A stretch of DNA of 64,000 bases from Dyella choica (lineage in GTDB: Bacteria; Pseudomonadota; Gammaproteobacteria; Xanthomonadales; Rhodanobacteraceae): positions 1-64,000 of the forward strand of contig NZ_RYYV01000016.1 of the NCBI RefSeq assembly GCF_003977665.1. Reading direction: 5' to 3'. The position numbers were made by a program, and so were the translations under genes. Below the pieces are notes generated by a model, which was not told the DNA's origin, ran no database searches, and saw only the letters and a program-made list of their open reading frames with translations. Below, piece by piece: positions 16,224-25,856 of the stretch (positions are counted from its first letter, which is position 1; every line of letters starts with the position of its first letter).

Positions 16224-17621
16224 CTAAGCCGACAGGGTGAATGATGCTTCCTTTGCCATACGCGGTAGCGTCAACCGTGTTGCCAAAGTATCGGCCGTGC
16301 TGCGAATCTCCGGCATGGCCGTGCATTCCCACAGATTGCCGCGCAGCAGCGACCCGATGGCGTAGAGCCCGTGCTGTATTTCGCCGGCAGCGTTGATCAG
16401 CCGTCCATCGGACTGGGCAAGTACGCCAAGCTGCAAGGGATCGGGGACAGCGAGACCCTCGTGCAAGAGCACCGACAGCATGGGGTGTTCGGCGAAAGCG
16501 ACCGCGGTATCCAGGCCGGTTGCCTGCACGACAAGATCCGACTGCAGCGTGGTCACGATCTGGTTGGCGCGGGAACGAACGGTAACGTCGAGCGGGCCTT
16601 CGCCATCCACGTCGAGTACGCGGGCGGCATAGATCTGTAATCGCCCTTCATCGCGCAACTGCTGGATGATTTCGGCCGACTGGGGCGCAAGGCGGTGACG
16701 CGATGATTCCCATACCCATCGCACATGGCGAAGAAACTGCTTGCGCTGACGTGGCGTGAAAGCCTGCCAGAGCCTGGTGTTGATCGGGCGCATGCCATCG
16801 ATCACGCTGCGCCAGTCCATGTCCTGGTGCTCACGAAACGTTCGCCGGATCTCGCCGAGGACGGCCGCAGGGCCGTCGCATGCCAGCAGACGGGCGTTGA
16901 GTTCGGCCTGCAGGGGGAACGGATCGACCGGAAGCACCGGATGCACGAACGGCAGCAAGCCGTGGCGGGAGACGGCGACGAGTTCGATATCCGGCCAGCG
17001 GATGGAAGCCGATATCAACGTGTCGATCGCTGTCAGTCCGGTGCCGATCACAATCAGCCGGCGCGGATGGACCGGGCGCAAGGCGAGGCTCCATGGATCG
17101 AGCACATAGGCGCCGCTGGCGAGCGCGCGCTTCGAAATGGTGCGTAACGGACGGGGTGACAATGCACCCAGCGCCAGTACGACCTGCTTGGCCGTCACGG
17201 TGTCGCCGTTGTCGAGCGCGATTTGGTAACCGTTGTGAGTGTGCTTGATGCTTGCGGCCATGGAAGGAAGGATCGCGAAACGTCGACCCTGTTGGTCCGC
17301 GCTGCGTATGCGCTGGTCCAGTTGCGATTGGATGTATTCGCCGAACAGGCGGCGCGGAAGGAAGTCGGTGGGCATGGTCCCTGGACGGTGCCGGGCGCTG
17401 TATCCGACAAAATCCTCGTGCGGATCGAGATAAAGGCCCATGCCGGCGGCGCGCACGTTCAACAAGTGGTGATCGTGCGGTGTGCCGTAGGCGACGCCCC
17501 GGCCCACGGGCAGCGCACCCCCGGTCAGCCAATGCACGCAATCGGGCGTATCACGGGAAATCAGTGCGCCGAACAAGGCCGCGCCGGCGGCGCCGCCGCC
17601 GATGATTGCAATGTCTGACAT
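16224..17621 (-). CDS. FAD/NAD(P)-binding oxidoreductase (YdhS-like)
   Basis: 465 residues. The N-terminal dinucleotide motif IAIIGGGAAGAALFGAL is at residues 4-20, and HHLLNVRAAGMGLYLDPHEDF, near 50-70, is characteristic of the FAD/NAD(P)-binding family that includes YdhS. A second Rossmann motif, LIVIGTGLTAIDTLISA, lies near 190. The C-terminal third contains LVVQATGLDTAV, another FAD contact. The reaction is unknown for this family. Stop is 7 bases from repeat A2. A possible small gene ends 50 bases upstream on the same strand. Confidence 0.85.
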   Translation of the reverse strand: MSDIAIIGGGAAGAALFGALISRDTPDCVHWLTGGALPVGRGVAYGTPHDHHLLNVRAAGMGLYLDPHEDFVGYSARHRPGTMPTDFLPRRLFGEYIQSQLDQRIRSADQQGRRFAILPSMAASIKHTHNGYQIALDNGDTVTAKQVVLALGALSPRPLRTISKRALASGAYVLDPWSLALRPVHPRRLIVIGTGLTAIDTLISASIRWPDIELVAVSRHGLLPFVHPVLPVDPFPLQAELNARLLACDGPAAVLGEIRRTFREHQDMDWRSVIDGMRPINTRLWQAFTPRQRKQFLRHVRWVWESSRHRLAPQSAEIIQQLRDEGRLQIYAARVLDVDGEGPLDVTVRSRANQIVTTLQSDLVVQATGLDTAVAFAEHPMLSVLLHEGLAVPDPLQLGVLAQSDGRLINAAGEIQHGLYAIGSLLRGNLWECTAMPEIRSTADTLATRLTLPRMAKEASFTLSA

Positions 17622-17671
17622 GCCAAGAGATCTCTTGCGGGGAAGGGGAATGACGCCGGATGACCGGGAAG

Positions 17672-17935
17672 TTACGTGGCGGATACTTCGAGCTCGATTT
17701 TATGCGGTTCAGAGAACCACCGCCCCAGGTCATGTTGAAAACGACGGCATTGGTTTAGCTCGCCACCGTGTAGGTGCAACGGAATCGCCTGGCAGCTCCT
17801 GGACAAGTTGCGGCCGCGGTGCGCGTAGTCCGCTCCGCTCACGTCAAGCTGCGCATGCCCATCAAGGCATGCATCGATCGTTGCGAGAACCTGTCTGCTG
17901 CATGCGTCAATCGAGGTCATGAGTGCGTCGTACAT
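17672..17935 (-). CDS. Possible small hypothetical protein
   Basis: An 87-residue frame from ATG 17935 with AGGGG about 5-9 bases upstream. It has four Cys (residues 12, 23 and two later) and several His, but no recognisable motif. It lies 50 bases upstream of the FAD/NAD(P) protein gene, so it could be its leader gene. An opposing frame overlaps it and neither is clearly real. Kept at low confidence. Confidence 0.3.
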   Translation of the reverse strand: MYDALMTSIDACSRQVLATIDACLDGHAQLDVSGADYAHRGRNLSRSCQAIPLHLHGGELNQCRRFQHDLGRWFSEPHKIELEVSAT

Positions 17936-18108
17936 CGGTAACCCCTGGTGCTGGCGTACTCGGCTACAAGCGAACCACAGGGAGCGTTAAAGATGCGCTA
18001 GAACACCGGGACGAAATCTCACTTCGTTATGCACACAGGATCCATACATCCGCTGCACGTCGACGATCCTGTCGCGGACGAACAGTCGCGCGGGAGTGGC
18101 GCGTGCCG

Positions 18109-18483
18109 TCAATCGTGCTGCATGAGCTGGAAGACGTTACCCTCCGGGTCTTCTCCGTCGCACAGAAGATAAGGGAACCCGTCATAGCGTTTGAGATCAC
18201 GCATGGCAATGCCTGCGGAAATCATTTGCTCACGCCGTTCGGCCAGACCGAATGCCAGGGTGAATACCAGCTTCGTGTTGGAAAGAGCGGTATAAGGCGC
18301 TTGCCCGCCGCGATACGCCCGGCCCACCCGGTGCAGCGCGATCTCGATCGCTCCGGCCTGCATGACCGCCCATTCGGGCTCGATTTCCTCGACGATGCTG
18401 AGATCGAAGTGCCTGACATAGAACGCCTTCAGCAGGTTTACGTCATGCACGTAAAAAATGATGCGGGACAACGCCAGGGTCAT
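18109..18483 (-). CDS. VOC-family (glyoxalase/bleomycin-resistance-like) protein
   Basis: 124 residues from ATG 18483, which has GGAG 6 bases upstream; a longer frame is not supported. The single VOC fold begins LSRIIFYVHDVNLLKAFYVRHFDL and continues with WAVMQAGAIEIALHRV and PEGNVFQLMQHD, where the last segment supplies the usual C-terminal metal-binding Glu position. It may bind or modify a small molecule. It is divergent from the cupin gene across a 75-base gap. Confidence 0.82.
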   Translation of the reverse strand: MTLALSRIIFYVHDVNLLKAFYVRHFDLSIVEEIEPEWAVMQAGAIEIALHRVGRAYRGGQAPYTALSNTKLVFTLAFGLAERREQMISAGIAMRDLKRYDGFPYLLCDGEDPEGNVFQLMQHD

Positions 18484-18558
18484 CGACGGCTCCGGGAAGG
18501 ATGGTTCACGGGATACTAGTACCATTGGCAGGACCCTGGGAAAACGAGGTATGCCAGC

Positions 18559-19008
18559 TTGAACCAGCCACGCGAGCTATTGACGGCCGCCGACATCGCG
18601 GCCATGAGCGCCACGGTATCCGTGCATGACCTCAATTCCAATGCCATTCGGCACAAGAAACCTCTGGGCGATCGGGTAGGGATGACGCAACTGGGTGCTC
18701 TCGTCATCACGCTCATGCCGGGTCATGAATCGTCGGAGTATCACCGGCATCACTACGAAGAGGAGTGCGTGTACATCCTTTCGGGGCGGGGAGAGGCCAC
18801 GATCGGGGATCAGGTGTGCAGCGTGGGGGCGGGAGATTTTCTCGGCTTTGCGCGAGGCGGGCCGGCGCATGTGCTCACCAATACGGGTAGTGAGCCCTTG
18901 GTGTTCTTTGTCGTGGGGCAGCGACTGGAACACGATGTCTGCGATTATCCGCGCAAAGGCGTGAGGCTCTACATCGCCGGCAAGGATGAGGCTTACGTGG
19001 ATCTTTGA
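18559..19008 (+). CDS. Cupin-domain protein
   Basis: 149 residues from TTG 18559, preceded by GAGGT at 8 bases; the nearby ATG 18551 is followed at once by a stop. Cupin motif 1 is HRHHYEEECVYILSGRG (metal-binding His-x-His and Glu) near residues 55-72, and motif 2 is PAHVLTNTGSEPLVFFVV near 98-115. It is a small single-domain beta-barrel that probably binds a metal in the cytoplasm; function unknown. Divergent from the VOC gene. Confidence 0.83.
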   Translation: MNQPRELLTAADIAAMSATVSVHDLNSNAIRHKKPLGDRVGMTQLGALVITLMPGHESSEYHRHHYEEECVYILSGRGEATIGDQVCSVGAGDFLGFARGGPAHVLTNTGSEPLVFFVVGQRLEHDVCDYPRKGVRLYIAGKDEAYVDL

Positions 19009-19020
19009 ATCACGCCAGCA

Positions 19021-19088
19021 CGTAGGCTGGGATGACCATCCCAGCCTGGGGTAGCCGCCGGAAAGCTGGGATTGGCATCCCAGCCTAG
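19021..19088. repeat. Family A GTAG repeat, copy A3
   Basis: CGTAGGCTGGGATG and CATCCCAGCCTAGG ends with paired internal hairpins. The right end overlaps the final codons of the histidine kinase gene (minus strand), so it lies between two convergent genes. Confidence 0.85.
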
Positions 19089-20479
19089 GTGGAAGGCGAC
19101 TGGGGAAAATGGAGGGTGAAAGACGTAAGTTGTGCCGTGCTTCGAACCGACACCGAACCCCCATGCAGTTCCATGATGCTTTTGACGATGGATAGCCCCA
19201 AGCCGGTGGAGCTGGCCGAATCGCTGCGCGACCTATCCACGCGATAGAAGCGGTCGAACAGCTTGTCCAGGTGCTCCGGATCGATGCCGGGGCCTGGATT
19301 GTCCACGCTGACCTCTATGCCCTGTTCGCACTCCACCGCCTGCAAATGGATGGTTTCGCCCCGTGGGGTATAGCGCAGGGCATTGGACAGCAAATTGTTC
19401 ACCGCGCGGCGGAACAGATCGCGATCGGCGTAGACCTTGGCGGAGGCCGCTACCGAAATGGAGACGCCGGCTTCGGAAGACAGTCCTTCAAAGTAGTCGG
19501 CGATGCGATGCAGTTCCTGTGCCGTATCCAGCGCTATACGCTGCAGCGCGAATTGCGGGCTTTCGGCGCGTGCCAGGAACAACACGCTTTCGATCGTGCG
19601 GCTGACACGGTCGCATTCCTCGATGTTGGAGCCGAGCAGCGCTTCGTATTCGGCCAGCGAGCGCTGGCGGTTCAAGGCCACTTCGTTGGCGCCGCGCAAA
19701 TTGCCGATGGGGGTACGCAGGTCGTGTGCCAGGTCTACCGTGAACTGCCACACGCGTGCAAAGCCTTGCTCAAGGCGGGCGAGCATTTCGTTCAATGACG
19801 TGGCCAGCGCCAGCAATTCGGCGGGGGCGTCCTTGAGCGGCATGCGCTTGCTCAGGCGCTGGGCGGTAATGGCGGAGGCGCTTTCGGCCATGCATCGCAA
19901 CGGACGCAGGGCGCGGCGCACCAGCAGATAGCTCAGCAACACCGCGATCAGCAAGCCGGTGAGCAAGGACAGCGATACGTCACTGCGGTACCTGGCGAGC
20001 AAGGCCGTGCGATCGGCCAGCGAACGCGCCACGGCGATGGTCACCGATTCACCGTTTTGCAGGGTGGCTGCCGTGGCGACACCGCGGATTTCATTGCCAT
20101 CGCGGTCTTTCCAGGACCGGATGCTTGCAGGGACGATGCGCTGGTCGGCCGGAACGACTGGTTGGGTAGGAAGCTCGTAGCCCATGGGCACGCGATCGAT
20201 CAGCACCCGGCCGCCGCGGTCGATGACTCGCAAGCCATTGGCCTGATCGCCCAGCATCAGCGCGATCAGCCGATCCTGGTGGGCCACGACGTCTGCCGGC
20301 GATTGCAGTTCCTGCGCCAGGCGACGCAGATGCCGCGCATCGAGCATGATGTTGGTCTGGTCGTGGATGTAGACGCGCCGCGATACCGCCTTGAACAACA
20401 GCAGGCCCACCACGCTGAAGCAGGCCACCGTGATCACCACGAAGGTGATGCTGAGCCGCGCGGTGAGCGAAAGGCGCAT
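19085..20479 (-). CDS. Sensor histidine kinase
   Basis: 464 residues. First transmembrane helix about 8-30, a periplasmic sensor region of about 130 residues, a second helix (LLTGLLIAVLLSYLLV), then HAMP, a dimerisation domain with the phospho-acceptor His in LAHDLRTPIGNL near 255, and the ATPase N box NLLSNALRYTP, G1 DNPGPGID and G2 TGLGLSIV. The layout is like CusS/heavy-metal sensors. The start ATG overlaps the response regulator stop (TGATG), showing translational coupling. It probably controls the divergent RND operon. Confidence 0.93.
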   Translation of the reverse strand: MRLSLTARLSITFVVITVACFSVVGLLLFKAVSRRVYIHDQTNIMLDARHLRRLAQELQSPADVVAHQDRLIALMLGDQANGLRVIDRGGRVLIDRVPMGYELPTQPVVPADQRIVPASIRSWKDRDGNEIRGVATAATLQNGESVTIAVARSLADRTALLARYRSDVSLSLLTGLLIAVLLSYLLVRRALRPLRCMAESASAITAQRLSKRMPLKDAPAELLALATSLNEMLARLEQGFARVWQFTVDLAHDLRTPIGNLRGANEVALNRQRSLAEYEALLGSNIEECDRVSRTIESVLFLARAESPQFALQRIALDTAQELHRIADYFEGLSSEAGVSISVAASAKVYADRDLFRRAVNNLLSNALRYTPRGETIHLQAVECEQGIEVSVDNPGPGIDPEHLDKLFDRFYRVDRSRSDSASSTGLGLSIVKSIMELHGGSVSVRSTAQLTSFTLHFPQSPST

Positions 20480-21159
20480 CACTCGCCCTCGTGTTCGAGA
20501 TCGAGCACGTACCCCATGCCGCGCACGGTGTGGATCAGCTTTACCTCATGGCCATCGTCAATCTTCGCGCGCAGCCGCCGGATCGCCACCTCCACCACGT
20601 TGGTGTCGCTGTCGAAGTTCATGTCCCACACGTAGGAGGCGATCTGGCTGCGGCTCAGCACTTCGCCGCGCCGGCGCGCCAGCAACTGCAGCAGCGAGAA
20701 TTCGCGCGGCGTCAGATCGATGCGCTGGCCAGCGCGTCGCACGCGCCGCCGGATGGCGTCGATTTCCAGGTCACCGATGTGCATGTGCTCCACGTCCCTG
20801 GGCGGGCCGCGGCGGAGCAGGGTGCGGATGCGCGCCAGCAGTTCCACGAAGGCGAACGGCTTCACCAGGTAATCATCGGCGCCGAGCTCCAGGCCACGCA
20901 CCCGCTCCTCCAGTTCGTCCATGGCGGTGAGGAACAGCACCGGTGTATCGCGCTTGGCGCGCAGGCGCTTCAACACCTCCCAGCCGTCCATGCCCGGCAG
21001 CATGATGTCCAGCACGATCAGCGCGTAGTCTTCTTCTAGCGCGTTATGCAGGCCATCGACGCCATTGGTGGCGATATCGACGGTAAAGCCGGATTCCTCG
21101 AGCCCTTTCTTCAGGTACTCGCCGGCCTTTTTTTCGTCTTCGACCACAAGCAGGCGCAT
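20479..21159 (-). CDS. OmpR-family response regulator
   Basis: 226 residues from ATG 21159; the longer frame runs into repeat B2. The receiver domain has the acidic pair VVEDE at the N-terminus, the phospho-acceptor Asp in [13 protein letters not shown] near residue 51, FLTAMD and the switch Lys in [10 protein letters not shown]. The C-terminal winged helix includes [25 protein letters not shown]. Paired with the kinase and divergent from the RND pump genes, whose upstream region carries tandem repeats suited to this class. Confidence 0.94.
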   Translation of the reverse strand: MRLLVVEDEKKAGEYLKKGLEESGFTVDIATNGVDGLHNALEEDYALIVLDIMLPGMDGWEVLKRLRAKRDTPVLFLTAMDELEERVRGLELGADDYLVKPFAFVELLARIRTLLRRGPPRDVEHMHIGDLEIDAIRRRVRRAGQRIDLTPREFSLLQLLARRRGEVLSRSQIASYVWDMNFDSDTNVVEVAIRRLRAKIDDGHEVKLIHTVRGMGYVLDLEHEGE

Positions 21160-21182
21160 GGGGGAATCTCTCAGTTTCAGGG

Positions 21183-21306
21183 CTCCCTCCCCTGCTTGCA
21201 GGGGAGGGCCGGGGTGGGGTTGCTTGAGCTTGCCGCGTTGTTTGAATTCAACGCGAGGCTGCTTCACCCCACCCCGACCCTCCCCTACTACACGTAGGGG
21301 AGGGAG
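21183..21306 (-). repeat. Family B palindromic repeat, copy B2
   Basis: CTCCCTCCCC to GGGGAGGGAG, 124 bases, reverse orientation (the ACACGTAG hairpin is at the right). It occupies part of the 318-base divergent gap between the response regulator and the RND pump, close to the regulator's start, where it could affect its promoter or leader. Confidence 0.9.
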
Positions 21307-21383
21307 TCAGTTGCGCACTCGTCCGCATCATCATCATCCGATGACGATCTTAGCTACTTGGAACGGGCCTAGCGATTACAGAA

Positions 21384-21402
21384 TCGTCAGCTGCTCGTCA
21401 GC
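21384..21402 (+). promoter_or_regulatory. Tandem direct repeat, likely response-regulator box
   Basis: TCGTCAGC occurs at 21384-21391 and again at 21395-21402, an 11-base period that puts both on one face of the helix. OmpR-family regulators bind such tandem sites. It is 76 bases before the RND pump start. Confidence 0.55.
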
Positions 21403-21477
21403 ACCCGGCAAGCGCTAGGGATCTAGCCTCTGGACCATCCTCCGTTCACAGGCCACGAGCCGGCCAAGAGGTCCCCG

Positions 21478-24400
21478 ATGTGGATCGTTCACCTGGCATT
21501 GCGCCGACCCTACACCTTTATCGTGCTGGCCCTGCTGCTGTTCATCATCGGGCCGTTGATGATCCTGCGTACGCCGACCGACATCTTTCCCAACATCAAT
21601 ATCCCGGTGTTGAGCATCGTGTGGACCTACAACGGCTTTTCCGCCGATGACATGGCCAACCGGATCACCACTCCGTTCGAGCGCGCGCTCACTTCCGACG
21701 TGGACAACATCGAACACGTCGAGTCGCAGACCGTCAACGGCACCGCCGTGATCAAGGTGTATTTTCACCAGGGGGCGGACATCAACCGCGCAATCGCCGA
21801 AGCAGTCTCCAGTGCGCAATCGATCCTCCGCGTGATGCCACCCGGCACCTTGCCGCCGCTGGTGATCTCCTACAACGCCTCCACCGTGCCGATCCTGCAA
21901 CTGGCGCTGTCCAGCAAAACGTTGTCGGAGCAGGAACTGTACGACCTGGGCAACAACTTCATTCGAACACAGCTGGCTACCGTGCAGGGTGCTGCCGTGC
22001 CGTTGCCGTTCGGCGGCAAGGTGCGTCAGGTGATGGTGGACATCAACTCGCAGGCCATGCAGGCGCGCGGCTTGTCGCCGTTGGATGTCGTCAACGCCGT
22101 GAACGCGCAGAACCTGATCCTCCCTGGCGGCACGGCGAAGATCGGCGCGCGCGAATACAACGTCAACATGAACGGCAGTCCGGCCACGGTGGCCGAGCTC
22201 AACGACATGCCGGTGAAGGCCACGCCCGGCGGCGTGACCTATTTGCGTGACGTGGCCACAGTGCGCGACGCCTTTGCACCGCAAACCAATATCGTGCGCG
22301 TGAACGGTACGCGCTCGGCGCTGCTGCAGGTGGAAAAGAGCGGCGATGCATCGACCCTGGACATCATCCAGAACGTGAAAAACCTGCTACCGAAGATTGC
22401 TGCCGGCTTGCCGAAGGCACTCCAGGTCAAGCCGATTTCCGACCAGTCGATCTTCGTGAGTTCCGCGGTGGCGGGGGTAGTACGCGAGGGCGTGATCGCG
22501 GCTGGACTCACCGCCATGATGATCCTGCTGTTCCTGGGCAGCTGGCGCTCCACGCTGATCATTGCCATCACCATCCCGCTGTCGGTGATCAGCTCGCTGA
22601 TCGTGCTGTCGGCGCTCGGCCAGACCATCAACATCATGACGCTGGGTGGCCTGGCGCTGGCGGTGGGTATCCTGGTGGATGACGCCACGGTCGCGATCGA
22701 GGCCATCAGCCATCACCGCGAGTCGGGCAAGAGCCTGATGCAGGCGATCATCGATGCGTCAGCACAGATCGCCGTGCCCACGCTGGTATCGACGCTCTCC
22801 ATCTGCATCGTGTTCCTGCCGATGTTCCTGCTGTCGGGCGTGGCGCGCTATCTGTTCGTACCGCTGGCCGAAGCAGTGGTGTTCGCCATGCTGGCTTCGT
22901 ATTTCTTCTCGCGCACGCTGATTCCCACGCTGGCCATGTACATGCTCAAGCACGAGCTGCATGGAGGGGAGGGCATGACAGGGCGGTTCCAGGCTTTGCG
23001 CCGATTTCAGCAACGCTTCGAACGTGGTTTCGATTCGTTGCACGGCAGGTACCAACAGACGGTGCGCGTTGCCATCGCAAACCCGAAACGCGTTGCGCTG
23101 ATTTTTGCGCTCGCCTGTGGCGGCTCGTTGCTGCTGCTGCCGCTGTTGGGACGCGATTTCTTTCCCAGCTCCGACACTGGCGAGATCCGGCTGCACCTGC
23201 GCGCGCAAACGGGTACGCGCATCGAGCAGACCGCACGCATGGTGGATCAGGTGGAGCAGCACATCCGCACCCTGATTCCGGCTGCTCAGTTGGACACGGT
23301 GCTGGACAACATCGGTCTGCCGGTCAGCGGCATCAATCTGACGTATGACTCCTCGCTGCCGGTGGGCAGCTCCGATGCGGACATCCTGGTCAGCCTGAAG
23401 GCTGGCCACCAGCCCACCTCGCAGTACGTGAACTTGCTGCGTGATCGCCTCAACCAGGATTTTCCCGGCATCACATTCTCGTTCCTGCCCGCGGACATCA
23501 TCAGCCAGACGCTGGATTTCGGGTTGCCTTCGCCGATCGATGTGCAAATCGTTGGCAAGGACAGCGCCGGCAACCGCAGGGTGGCGGAAAGCCTGTTGCG
23601 CTCGTTGCGCACGGTACCGGGCCTGGTCGATCCGCGTATCCAGCAACCTGATGATGCGCCTTCGATCAACGTGAGCGTCGATCGCGTCAAGGCACTGGAG
23701 GCAGGCTTTCAGCAGCGCACGATCGCCCAGGATCTGCTGATTGCGCTGTCCGGCAGTTCGCAGACCTCCCCCAATTTCTGGCTCAACCCCAAGAACGGTG
23801 TGAGCTATCCGCTGATGACGGAAACGCCTCAATACACCATCGACTCGCTGCAAGCGCTGAGCAATATTCCGCTGAGCATCACATCGGGCACGAGTCCGCA
23901 GGGCCTGCCGCCGATCCTGGGTTCGCTCAGCAGCTTGTCGCGTACGTCACAGGATGCGGTGGTGTCGCATTACAACGTACAGCCGGTGCTCGACCTTTTT
24001 GCCGGCGTGCAGGGCCGCGACCTCGGCTCGGTGTCAGCCGACGTCCAGAAGCAGGTCAAACAGGCCCAAACGCAATTGCCGGCCGGTTCCAGCATCGTCG
24101 TGCGCGGCGTGGTGCAGACCATGCAGTCGTCGTTCCAGGGCTTGGTGGTGGGCCTGCTGTTCGCGGTGCTGCTGGTGTACGCGCTGATGGTGGTGAATTT
24201 CCAGTCGTGGGTGGACCCGCTGGTGATCATCAGTGGTCTGCCTGGCGCGTTGGCCGGCATCACCTGGATGTTATTCATCACGCACACCACCGTCAGTGTG
24301 CCGGCTTTGACCGGCGCGATCATGTGCGTCGGCATCGCCACGGCCAACAGCATCCTGGTAGTGAGTTTTGCGCGCGAACGCCTGGCCGCCGGCGCCACTC

Positions 24401-24684
24401 CGCTGGAGGCAGCCTTTGAGGCCGGCGCTACGCGCTTCCGCCCAGTGCTGATGACGGCGCTGGCCATGCTGATCGGCATGCTGCCGATGTCGCTGGGCCT
24501 CGGCGACGGCGGTGAGCAGAACGCGCCGCTGGGCCGCGCGGTGATCGGCGGCTTGATGTTCGGCACGCTGGCCACGCTGGTGTTCGTGCCGACGGTGTTC
24601 GCAGCTGTGCATCAGTGGTTGCGTGCGCGCCAGGGCACATCTGGCGATGAGCCTGCTGCCTCGTTGCCTTATCCATCGGTTTGA
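21478..24684 (+). CDS. RND efflux transporter, inner-membrane pump
   Basis: 1068 residues, the expected size. The N-terminal helix begins MWIVHLALRRPYTFIVLALLLF; the charged proton-relay region is LALAVGILVDDATVAIEAI near residues 390-410, with the double Asp of the hydrophobe/amphiphile branch rather than the metal branch. The docking and porter domains form two internal repeats. It exports hydrophobic or amphiphilic compounds using the proton gradient. It is followed after 13 bases by the adaptor and then the outer-membrane factor, so the operon is complete. Probably induced by the divergent two-component system. Confidence 0.93.
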   Translation: MWIVHLALRRPYTFIVLALLLFIIGPLMILRTPTDIFPNINIPVLSIVWTYNGFSADDMANRITTPFERALTSDVDNIEHVESQTVNGTAVIKVYFHQGADINRAIAEAVSSAQSILRVMPPGTLPPLVISYNASTVPILQLALSSKTLSEQELYDLGNNFIRTQLATVQGAAVPLPFGGKVRQVMVDINSQAMQARGLSPLDVVNAVNAQNLILPGGTAKIGAREYNVNMNGSPATVAELNDMPVKATPGGVTYLRDVATVRDAFAPQTNIVRVNGTRSALLQVEKSGDASTLDIIQNVKNLLPKIAAGLPKALQVKPISDQSIFVSSAVAGVVREGVIAAGLTAMMILLFLGSWRSTLIIAITIPLSVISSLIVLSALGQTINIMTLGGLALAVGILVDDATVAIEAISHHRESGKSLMQAIIDASAQIAVPTLVSTLSICIVFLPMFLLSGVARYLFVPLAEAVVFAMLASYFFSRTLIPTLAMYMLKHELHGGEGMTGRFQALRRFQQRFERGFDSLHGRYQQTVRVAIANPKRVALIFALACGGSLLLLPLLGRDFFPSSDTGEIRLHLRAQTGTRIEQTARMVDQVEQHIRTLIPAAQLDTVLDNIGLPVSGINLTYDSSLPVGSSDADILVSLKAGHQPTSQYVNLLRDRLNQDFPGITFSFLPADIISQTLDFGLPSPIDVQIVGKDSAGNRRVAESLLRSLRTVPGLVDPRIQQPDDAPSINVSVDRVKALEAGFQQRTIAQDLLIALSGSSQTSPNFWLNPKNGVSYPLMTETPQYTIDSLQALSNIPLSITSGTSPQGLPPILGSLSSLSRTSQDAVVSHYNVQPVLDLFAGVQGRDLGSVSADVQKQVKQAQTQLPAGSSIVVRGVVQTMQSSFQGLVVGLLFAVLLVYALMVVNFQSWVDPLVIISGLPGALAGITWMLFITHTTVSVPALTGAIMCVGIATANSILVVSFARERLAAGATPLEAAFEAGATRFRPVLMTALAMLIGMLPMSLGLGDGGEQNAPLGRAVIGGLMFGTLATLVFVPTVFAAVHQWLRARQGTSGDEPAASLPYPSV

Positions 24685-24697
24685 AGGGAGCCGAGCC

Positions 24698-25840
24698 ATG
24701 TATCTTTCGAAATCCAGGTTGAGTACGACGCTGATCGCGGTGGCCGTATGCACGGCGCTCGCCATCGGTGGCCTCCCGCGGTTGGCCGCACGCGACCAGG
24801 TCGAGCAACAGACCGCGGCCCTGGGCAAGCCCAGCGTATCGGTGATAACTCCCATCCGGGCACCTGAACAACAGAAGCTGATGTTGCCCGGCGATATCCA
24901 GGCGTATCAGCGAGCAAGCATCTATGCGCGCACCAGTGGCTACCTGAAGAGCTGGCAGGCGGATATCGGCACCCACGTGCACAGCGGCCAGCTGCTGGCG
25001 CAGATCGAAGCGCCCGAGGTGGATGCGCAGCTGGAGCAGGCGCGTTCGGATGCAGCCATGGCTTCGGCCAACTACGAAATCGCCAAGGTCACGGCGGACC
25101 GCTGGGCGGACATGCTCAAGAAGAATGCGGTATCCAGGCAGTCGGCCGAAGAGAACATCAGCCTGATGAAGGCGAAGCAGGCCACGCTGGCTGCGGCGCA
25201 GGCCAATGTGAAGCGGCTGGAGCAACTGCAGTCCTACGAAAACGTACGTGCGCCTTTCGACGGCGTGATCACTGTGCGCAATGTGGACGTCGGCGCCTTG
25301 ATCGATGCCGGCAACAGCGGTCCGCCCGCGGCATTGTTCGAACTGGCGCAAACCGATCGCCTGCGCGTGTTCGTGAATGTGCCGCAGGACGATGCGCCTT
25401 ACATCGCAGCCGGTACGCCGGCACAGTTGACGTTATCGCAGTATCAGGGCCGTACGTTCTCCGGCACGGTGGCGCGCACATCCGGCGCCATCGACCCACG
25501 CAGCCGCACACTGCGCGTGGAAGTGGACATGGATAACCCGGATGGGACCCTGCTGCCCGGCGCTTTTGCTCAAGTCAGCCTGACGCTGAGCAGCTCGCAG
25601 CCGGGACTTTCCCTGCCGGCCAATGCCTTGTTGTTCCGCCCGCAGGGCGTGCAGGTGGCAGTGGTCGATGCCGGCGGCGTGGTGCGCCTCAAAACGGTGC
25701 AGTTGGGCCGCGACTTCGGCACGCGGGTGGAAATCCGTGACGGCCTGGCGGGCAACGAGCAGGTGGTGGTCAACCCTAGCGATGCCATCAGTGCAGGGCA
25801 GGCCGTGCGCATCAGCCAGCATCCGGCCGGTTCGGCATGA
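24698..25840 (+). CDS. RND efflux periplasmic adaptor (membrane fusion protein)
   Basis: 380 residues from ATG 24698 with GGGAG upstream. An N-terminal hydrophobic anchor (about 8-25) is followed by the lipoyl half-motif GYLKSWQADIGTHVHSGQLLAQIEAPE, a coiled-coil hairpin (about 100-170), the second lipoyl half VRAPFDGVITVRNVDVGALI and the beta-barrel and membrane-proximal domains. It links the pump to the outer-membrane channel. The stop is 16 bases before the outer-membrane factor start. Confidence 0.93.
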   Translation: MYLSKSRLSTTLIAVAVCTALAIGGLPRLAARDQVEQQTAALGKPSVSVITPIRAPEQQKLMLPGDIQAYQRASIYARTSGYLKSWQADIGTHVHSGQLLAQIEAPEVDAQLEQARSDAAMASANYEIAKVTADRWADMLKKNAVSRQSAEENISLMKAKQATLAAAQANVKRLEQLQSYENVRAPFDGVITVRNVDVGALIDAGNSGPPAALFELAQTDRLRVFVNVPQDDAPYIAAGTPAQLTLSQYQGRTFSGTVARTSGAIDPRSRTLRVEVDMDNPDGTLLPGAFAQVSLTLSSSQPGLSLPANALLFRPQGVQVAVVDAGGVVRLKTVQLGRDFGTRVEIRDGLAGNEQVVVNPSDAISAGQAVRISQHPAGSA

Positions 25841-25856
25841 TCGGTGGGGAACAGTC

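Noticed and set aside
17923-18519. A 198-residue plus-strand frame at 17923-18519
   Set aside because: It is antisense to the VOC gene, which has clear motifs and a ribosome-binding site.
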